DNA from: Deltaproteobacteria bacterium
GTDB lineage: Bacteria > Myxococcota_A > UBA9042 > DTJE01
Length of the DNA stretch: 6,024 bases
NCBI GenBank assembly: GCA_013151875.1
Contig: JAADHL010000132.1
Span: forward strand, 1 to 6,024
Direction: 5' to 3'
This document shows positions 1-3,640 of this stretch, piece after piece; the first letter of the stretch is position 1; the number at the start of each line of letters is the position of its first letter. The notes below the pieces were generated by a model. It was given only the letters and a program-made list of their open reading frames with translations, had not been told where the DNA came from and ran no database searches. Both the position numbers and the translations under genes were made by a program.

Positions 1-1
1 C

Positions 2-1486
2 GATCACGGCAAGTTCCTCGATGCCGCCCGGGAACTGGAAAACGCCGGCGAGTACGAGGCATCGGCAGAATGCCTGCTGAAGGCCGGCAAGGACCGCGAG
101 GCCGCGCTTGCCTTCCAAAACGCGGGGCGTCCCGATCTTGCCGCCCCGATACTGGAAAAATGCGGCGCGGTTTCAGAGGCCGCCGCAATGTACGAGGAGG
201 CCGGCGATCATGCCGCCGCGGCGCGCCTGTACCAGGATGTCAAGAATCCCGAAAAGGAGGTGGACGCCCTGGTAGCGGCCGGCGAAATACTGGCCGCGGG
301 CAGGCTGGCCTACAAGCTGGGCAACAAGGAAAAGGCCGAGGAGATCCTCAGACTGTCGGCCCCCGCTGACCGCGGTTTCGCACGTTCGTGCCTGCTGCTT
401 GGACGAATCATGGAGGAAGCCGGCCGACTCAAGGAGAGCCTCAAGTACTACACCCTCTTCGTCGAACGTGGAGAGCCCAGCGACAAGACACGGCCGGTAT
501 GGGAGTACCTGGTCGGTCTGTTCGAACGCAACAACTACCTGGACGTGGCGATAAGCACTTTGCGCAAGCTGGAAGGCGCCGAGATGATGAACGATGCGCT
601 GAAGGCCTCGATGGATCGGGCGCTGACGAGGATGCGCGAAGACCGGGGGCCGTTGAGCGATTCTGCCGAGGCGGTTTCGGATTCCAAGTCGCCGGTGCCC
701 GAGCAGCTTTCCGAACGATACAAGGTACTGTCCCGCCTGGGCGAGGGGGGCACCGCGGTGGTCTATCTGGCCGTGGACAAGGTGCTGAAACGCGAGGTCG
801 TGCTGAAGATACTGTCCAACCCCAGCCTCCCGGGGGAACTGGCCGAGGAATACTTCATGCGCGAGGCCCAGATCGTGGCCGGAATGTCCCATCCGAATAT
901 CGTGACGGTCTTTGACGTTGGTAACGCGGGCAATCGGATGTACCAGGTGATGGAGTACATCGAGGGCCGCTCTCTGGACGAGATCCTGTCGCAGGAAAAG
1001 CATGGTCTGCCCATCGAGCGCGTAGCGAGGATCGCGTCAGACCTGGCCAGGGCCATCGGCTACGCCCACGAGCGGCAGATCATCCACCGCGACATCAAAC
1101 CCGGCAACATCATGATGCTGCCCGACGGAAGCGTGAAACTGATGGACTTCGGCATGGCCAAGGCGCTCGAAATCCACCGAGATCGATCCGCCTATATATG
1201 CGGCACGCCCGACTACATGTCCCCCGAGCAGGAAGCAGGGCACGACCTGACCCCGGCTTCCGACATCTATTCTTTCGGACTCGTCCTGATCGAGACGCTC
1301 CTGGGGTCGATGCCCGGGGCCCTGACTGCGCCGGCGGCCCGCATCAAGCGCCTGGAGGCGCTGGAGGCCAGCAAGGTCCCTCGGCATGCGGTCGAAATCC
1401 TCAAGGCGTGCCTGGCGCTGGAACCGGAAAAGCGACCGGCATCGGCCAGAATCGTGGCTGACGGACTGGTCGGGAGATCCGCATAG
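2..1486 (+). CDS. Ser/Thr protein kinase (Hanks type), C-terminal kinase domain behind a helical repeat array; 5' partial
   Basis: The reading frame is open from the left edge, giving 494 visible residues; the true start is upstream. The Met at 188 lies inside the repeat array and is not a start. Residues 3-119 are nine tandem 13-residue helical units. Residues about 125-205 look TPR-like, and about 206-237 form a polar linker. The kinase domain spans about 238-494 and is complete: glycine loop GEGGTAVV, ATP-binding Lys269 (VVLKIL), alpha-C Glu288, catalytic HRDIKPGN with Asp364, Lys366 and Asn369, DFG Asp382, P+1 loop GTPDY, SPE Glu409, DIYSFG, and the late Arg in EPEKRP. It should phosphorylate Ser/Thr on protein substrates. 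No membrane segment is visible, so it is probably cytoplasmic, with the repeats acting as a docking platform (inference). The activation loop before GTP has Ser396 and Tyr398 but no threonine. The gene converges on the gene at 1529-2086, with 42 bp between stop codons. Kinase assignment is very sure; substrate unknown. Confidence 0.96.
   Translation, partial: DHGKFLDAARELENAGEYEASAECLLKAGKDREAALAFQNAGRPDLAAPILEKCGAVSEAAAMYEEAGDHAAAARLYQDVKNPEKEVDALVAAGEILAAGRLAYKLGNKEKAEEILRLSAPADRGFARSCLLLGRIMEEAGRLKESLKYYTLFVERGEPSDKTRPVWEYLVGLFERNNYLDVAISTLRKLEGAEMMNDALKASMDRALTRMREDRGPLSDSAEAVSDSKSPVPEQLSERYKVLSRLGEGGTAVVYLAVDKVLKREVVLKILSNPSLPGELAEEYFMREAQIVAGMSHPNIVTVFDVGNAGNRMYQVMEYIEGRSLDEILSQEKHGLPIERVARIASDLARAIGYAHERQIIHRDIKPGNIMMLPDGSVKLMDFGMAKALEIHRDRSAYICGTPDYMSPEQEAGHDLTPASDIYSFGLVLIETLLGSMPGALTAPAARIKRLEALEASKVPRHAVEILKACLALEPEKRPASARIVADGLVGRSA
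8..358 (+). repeat. Nine tandem 13-residue (39-nt) protein repeats in the kinase N-terminal region
   Basis: Read in the kinase frame, nine units of exactly 13 residues follow without any gap, for example GKDREAALAFQNA, GRPDLAAPILEKC and GAVSEAAAMYEEA. Gly is at unit position 1 in eight of nine, Ala at position 6 in seven of nine and at position 7 in six of nine. Position 10 is Leu, Phe, Tyr or Ala, and position 13 is small or hydrophobic. Each unit fits one short helix plus a Gly turn, so the array is probably an alpha solenoid. The unit is shorter than TPR (34), HAT or Sel1 units. The array probably continues upstream of the window. The last units (residues 81-119) are more degenerate. Confidence 0.85.
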
Positions 1487-1528
1487 CAGTCACTGTTCGA
1501 CACAAGACTTTGGACAACTTTCGGACGA
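1487..1528. other. Convergent intergenic gap, no clear terminator
   Basis: These 42 bp separate the stop codon of the kinase gene (+) from the stop codon of the small gene (-). I looked for a GC stem followed by a T-run on either strand and found none. There is only a CAGT/ACTG micro-palindrome near 1487 and a loose ACTTT-GGAC direct repetition. Termination may be Rho-dependent or lie inside the opposing genes. Confidence 0.5.
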
Positions 1529-2086
1529 CTAGGGAAGGTTCGGCAATTGCTCGTCCCTGAACTCCAGGGTCTTGGAGAACGGCCCCAGCTTGCCCCTGAT
1601 GGCCACCACGCCGGGCCCCTTGCGGGAAATGGACACGATGGAGGCCGACCCCCGCCGGATCCCCGAGATTCCGGAAAACGCACCCCTGGTCAGGTTTCCC
1701 GATACATTTTTTTCAAAGGTGATGGTGTTTTCCTCGTCGAACCGCTTTGAAAAACCGCTCTTCAAGGTGATGGACAGGTCGCCGGTCTTGGGATCGTAAT
1801 CCACGCTTTCAACATTGGTCGGCGCCAGCTTTTCCGGCAGGTCCATGTCGCGAAACGCCTTTTGCAAGGCGCCTATGGGGTCCGGGCTCTTCACAGCGGC
1901 AACGGCACCCTGCTTCGGGACCTGCTCCCTGGCCGAAACCGCCCTGGCCTGGGCCGCATATCCGCCCCGCATTTCCTTCAACTCGGTTTTCTTGGCCTTG
2001 TTCGCCGGTATGGGATCCCGCGCGGCATCCTTTTTAGCGGTCTTTTTCGCGTCGACGGCCTCCGGCGGTTCCTTGCTCAGCACCAT
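1529..2086 (-). CDS. Uncharacterised 185-residue protein, charged N-terminal half, beta-rich C-terminal half
   Basis: I do not recognise the family. The ATG at 2086 is chosen because a full AGGAGG lies 7 nt upstream and a sigma-70 promoter would start transcripts near 2109; an in-frame ATG at 2107 would be almost leaderless. Residues 1-40 are rich in Lys, Ala and Asp/Glu and look disordered. Residues 41-51 form a small motif, GGYAAQARAVS. Residues 68-88 suggest a helix (DPIGALQKAFRDMDLPEKL). Residues 92-178 alternate polar and hydrophobic residues as beta strands with Gly turns, including SGISGIRRGSAS and IRGKLGPFSKTLEF. There is no signal peptide, lipobox cysteine or membrane segment, so it appears cytoplasmic unless exported by a special route. 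It lies 54 bp downstream of hisC on the same strand and converges on the kinase gene. Coding status is well supported by promoter, RBS and composition; function is unknown. Confidence 0.85.
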   Translation of the reverse strand: MVLSKEPPEAVDAKKTAKKDAARDPIPANKAKKTELKEMRGGYAAQARAVSAREQVPKQGAVAAVKSPDPIGALQKAFRDMDLPEKLAPTNVESVDYDPKTGDLSITLKSGFSKRFDEENTITFEKNVSGNLTRGAFSGISGIRRGSASIVSISRKGPGVVAIRGKLGPFSKTLEFRDEQLPNLP

Positions 2087-2093
2087 GGATCCA

Positions 2094-2099
2094 CCTCCT
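2094..2099 (-). promoter_or_regulatory. Ribosome binding site AGGAGG deciding the start of the 185-residue gene
   Basis: On the minus strand AGGAGG is followed by 7 nt and then ATG at 2086-2084. This perfect Shine-Dalgarno match and spacing select this ATG over the in-frame ATG at 2107, which lies upstream of the RBS. Confidence 0.9.
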
Positions 2100-2115
2100 C
2101 GAAACAATGGGTTCG

Positions 2116-2144
2116 ATGATAGAAACCATGTCCTGGAGAGTCAA
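2116..2144 (-). promoter_or_regulatory. Sigma-70-type promoter of the 185-residue gene (TTGACT-17-TATCAT)
   Basis: On the minus strand the -35 box TTGACT (2144-2139, 5 of 6 consensus) and the -10 box TATCAT (2121-2116, 5 of 6) are separated by an ideal 17 bp. The predicted transcript start is near 2109, leaving a leader of about 23 nt that contains the AGGAGG site. The -35 box overlaps the hisC TGA stop (2143-2141). The downstream gene can therefore be expressed independently of hisC, even if hisC transcripts read through. Confidence 0.75.
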
Positions 2145-3271
2145 CCGGCGTAGGGTTGAAGCAGAGCGGGATGCTTTTCCAGCAGGCGGTCGATACGGCC
2201 GATCAGGTCCTTCATCTGTTCCAGGGTGCCCAGGGTGATTCGCACATAACCCGCGAACCCCTTCATATGGCTGCGATCCCTCACGAACACGCCCTCCGTC
2301 TCGAGCGCGCTGACCAGCAATCCCGGATCAGCCACCCGCACCAGAATGAAATTGGCGTTGGTGATGCGCGCGTCGGCGCCCCTGGAACCCAGCGCCGCCT
2401 CCAGCCAACGCCCGGCGCGACGCACCTCTTCGATGTAGGAATCGATGAACTCTCTGTCTTGTATGGCAGCCAGAGCCCCAATCTGGCCCAGGGAGTTTAC
2501 GCTCTTTGGATTGTGCAGTTTCCTCAGGTTTTCCATCACCTCGTCGCCGGCCATCAGGTAGCCCACGCGCAGACCCGCGATGCCGAGGCACTTGGAAAAG
2601 GTGCGCGTGACCACCAGGTTCGGAAATTGCCCGACAAGGCCGACCGAACTGATGCCGCTGAACTCGTAGTAGGCCTCGTCAACCAGAAAAAGGGTGCTTG
2701 GGTGGCTTTCGCACATCCGGGAAACTTCTTCGGGCGGGATCACGACGCCGGTGGGATTGTTGGGACTGGCGAAATAGACCATCTTGGTGTCGGGTCGCAA
2801 TTCTTTGATAACCGCATCAGTGGGGCTGGCAAAGAGGTCTTCACCGGCCGCCGTCCTGGGCTCCACCCCCCTGGCCCGGGCGAAGACCATGAAATGACCG
2901 TAGGTAGGCCACACCACGACGACATCGTCGCCTGGGTCCAGATAGGAGCCGCATACCAGTGAAAGGGCCGCGTCCGAACCGTTGGTGACCAGGATGTTGT
3001 CGACGCCGACTCCGGAATAATCCGCCAATGCGAGCCTCAGACGTGTTGCCCCGAGGTCCGAGTACCAGTTCAGATGATGGGAATTGCCCAGATAGGCCGT
3101 TATGGACTCAATCACCTTTGGAGACGGGGGAATGGCGGACTCGTTCCAGTCCAGTTTCAAGGGCACCACCCCATCGGGCAGGTCATCGATTGCGGACAGG
3201 GAGGATACCGCGTCATAGGGCGCAAGGTCCCGAACGAACCCGGAGGGTCTGGGGACTTCGGGCATGCTCAT
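2141..3271 (-). CDS. hisC: Histidinol-phosphate aminotransferase-type PLP enzyme (HisC family)
   Basis: Encodes 376 residues, close to the usual HisC length (about 350-370), of fold type I class I/II aminotransferase. Visible landmarks: N-terminal DWNESAIPPSP, NGSDAAL cofactor-phosphate region (97-103), PNNPTG with Asn172, VDEAYYEF with Asp198 (pyridine nitrogen) and Tyr201, TFSKCLGIAGLRVGY with Schiff-base Lys227 and Arg235, and C-terminal GYVRITLGT with substrate-carboxylate Arg344. HisC converts imidazole-acetol phosphate and glutamate to histidinol phosphate and 2-oxoglutarate in the cytoplasm. The ATG at 3271 is chosen for GGGAG 7 nt upstream; the longer in-frame start at 3382 lies upstream of the sigma-54 promoter and adds a 37-residue extension not typical of the family. 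No other his gene is in the window, so a related role (aromatic amino acid transamination, or a CobD-like or specialised aminotransferase) cannot be excluded. Family is sure; exact substrate less so. Confidence 0.9.
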   Translation of the reverse strand: MSMPEVPRPSGFVRDLAPYDAVSSLSAIDDLPDGVVPLKLDWNESAIPPSPKVIESITAYLGNSHHLNWYSDLGATRLRLALADYSGVGVDNILVTNGSDAALSLVCGSYLDPGDDVVVVWPTYGHFMVFARARGVEPRTAAGEDLFASPTDAVIKELRPDTKMVYFASPNNPTGVVIPPEEVSRMCESHPSTLFLVDEAYYEFSGISSVGLVGQFPNLVVTRTFSKCLGIAGLRVGYLMAGDEVMENLRKLHNPKSVNSLGQIGALAAIQDREFIDSYIEEVRRAGRWLEAALGSRGADARITNANFILVRVADPGLLVSALETEGVFVRDRSHMKGFAGYVRITLGTLEQMKDLIGRIDRLLEKHPALLQPYAG

Positions 3272-3278
3272 ATGATAT

Positions 3279-3283
3279 CTCCC
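3279..3283 (-). promoter_or_regulatory. Ribosome binding site GGGAG deciding the hisC start
   Basis: On the minus strand GGGAG is followed by 7 nt and ATG at 3271-3269. A second in-frame ATG follows two codons later (3265), too far from the site. The upstream start at 3382 is disfavoured because it precedes the predicted promoter. Confidence 0.75.
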
Positions 3284-3346
3284 GCGGTTCCTCGAATGAA
3301 ACACGTTCAGCCTCCACCGGAATGAGACAATCCGGAATGTGGTGCA

Positions 3347-3362
3347 AGCAACCTGCGTGCCA
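3347..3362 (-). promoter_or_regulatory. Sigma-54 (RpoN) -24/-12 promoter of hisC, exact consensus
   Basis: The minus strand reads TGGCACGCAGGTTGCT, matching the RpoN consensus TGGCAC-N5-TTGCW at every fixed position, with the required 10 bp between the GG and GC dinucleotides. Transcription would start near 3336, leaving a leader of about 65 nt before the hisC ATG at 3271. Such promoters need an AAA+ enhancer-binding activator, normally bound 80-150 bp upstream, which here would be about 3415-3490. That interval contains the third TTTAGGA copy, a palindrome and a stem-loop. Confidence 0.85.
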
Positions 3363-3384
3363 CGCAATGAACCAAGAGACATTC

Positions 3385-3420
3385 TTTAGGAACACTCTTT
3401 AGGATATTCTTCATTTAGGA
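3385..3420. repeat. Three TTTAGGA direct repeats in an AT-rich island
   Basis: TTTAGGA occurs at 3385-3391, 3398-3404 and 3414-3420. The first two are extended to TCTTTAGGA and lie 13 bp apart; the third follows after 16 bp. The surrounding 42 bp (3379-3420) hold only 13 G/C, against a clearly GC-rich background. They lie about 49-84 bp upstream of the predicted hisC sigma-54 start, so they may be activator or bending-protein sites. Protein partner unknown. Confidence 0.6.
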
Positions 3421-3467
3421 CGATGACAGGGCAGGGATCCGGTCAATCCGGCCGGAGGATCCAGTGG

Positions 3468-3493
3468 AGGGTGGATGATGTTTGCTCCACCCT
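3468..3493. other. Perfect 8-bp inverted repeat (stem-loop) in the control region
   Basis: AGGGTGGA (3468-3475) and TCCACCCT (3486-3493) are exact reverse complements around a 10-nt loop. A second GTGGA (3464-3468) and a second TCCAC (3506-3510) flank it, so nested or alternative pairing is possible. No T-run follows on either strand, so it is not an intrinsic terminator. It could be an operator for an activator of either gene, or a folded leader if a promoter lies farther left. Confidence 0.55.
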
Positions 3494-3529
3494 GTGGGGC
3501 AGGCTTCCACCAGGCCAAAAAACGCGAAT

Positions 3530-3571
3530 GGCAACGGATTACCTTGTAATATCCCGAGGTTATCCGTTTCC
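3530..3571. promoter_or_regulatory. Imperfect 14-bp dyad (candidate operator) abutting the AMIN-gene promoter
   Basis: Left arm GGCAACGGATTACC (3530-3543) and right arm GGTTATCCGTTTCC (3558-3571) pair at 12 of 14 positions around the 14-nt centre TTGTAATATCCCGA. The right arm ends one base before the candidate -35 box at 3572. The position suits a dimeric activator or repressor. No T-run follows, so a terminator is unlikely. Confidence 0.55.
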
Positions 3572-3601
3572 TTGGCGTGTTTCGCGACCCAGAAGTACGA
3601 T
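3572..3601 (+). promoter_or_regulatory. Candidate sigma-70-type promoter of the AMIN-domain gene (TTGGCG-18-TACGAT)
   Basis: The -35 box TTGGCG (3572-3577) and -10 box TACGAT (3596-3601) each match 4 of 6 consensus bases with an 18-bp spacer. Transcription would start near 3607-3608, giving a leader of about 33 nt that contains the strong RBS. The match is moderate, consistent with dependence on a regulator bound at the adjacent dyad. Confidence 0.4.
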
Positions 3602-3629
3602 TTGAATGGTGAAATGGCGCTCATTTTCC

Positions 3630-3636
3630 GGGAGGT
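3630..3636 (+). promoter_or_regulatory. Ribosome binding site GGGAGGT deciding the AMIN-gene start
   Basis: GGGAGGT is followed by 4 nt and ATG at 3641 (5 nt from the end of GGAGG). An in-frame ATG at 3614 would add nine residues but has no usable Shine-Dalgarno sequence and would put the basic n-region of the signal peptide far from the N-terminus, so 3641 is preferred. Confidence 0.8.
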
Positions 3637-3640
3637 TGCG

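Larger units (their letters stand above)
3272..3640. other. Divergent control region between hisC and the AMIN-domain gene
   Basis: These 369 bp contain no convincing gene. In order from the left they hold the hisC leader, a sigma-54 promoter facing hisC (3347-3362), an AT-rich island with three TTTAGGA copies (3385-3420), a 10-bp palindrome TCCGGCCGGA (3447-3456) beside two GGATCC palindromes, an 8-bp stem-loop (3468-3493), an imperfect 14-bp dyad (3530-3571), and a sigma-70-like promoter facing the AMIN gene (3572-3601). The density of symmetrical elements is much higher than in the other gaps of the window, which suggests regulated, possibly coordinated, expression of both genes. Confidence 0.7.

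Noticed and set aside
738..772. Third glycine of the kinase GxGxxG loop is Ala
   Set aside because: Ala at this position is frequent in active bacterial Hanks kinases, so it is not a sign of a pseudokinase.
173..1003. 276-codon open frame on the minus strand
   Set aside because: Antisense to the kinase gene, whose motifs are unmistakable; the minus-strand protein has shadow-like composition (His, Gln, Arg, Gly-rich) and no RBS of note.
2156..2962. 268-codon open frame on the plus strand
   Set aside because: Lies antisense within hisC, which carries all PLP-enzyme motifs; no recognisable domain.
3269..3382. N-terminal extension of hisC starting at 3382
   Set aside because: It would begin upstream of the sigma-54 promoter, lacks family similarity and has no better RBS than the start at 3271.
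3435..3462. Two GGATCC sites around a TCCGGCCGGA palindrome
   Set aside because: Short self-complementary words are expected by chance in GC-rich DNA; no mobile-element ends or target duplications accompany them.
3421..3520. Possible cyclic-di-GMP (GEMM) or other riboswitch
   Set aside because: CAGGGCAG and CCGGCCGGAGG look superficially similar to GEMM pieces, but the conserved tetraloop and receptor helices and their order are missing.
3423..3605. 60-codon plus-strand frame in the control region
   Set aside because: AGGA lies only 2 nt before the ATG, the product is not protein-like, and the stretch is full of symmetrical regulatory elements.
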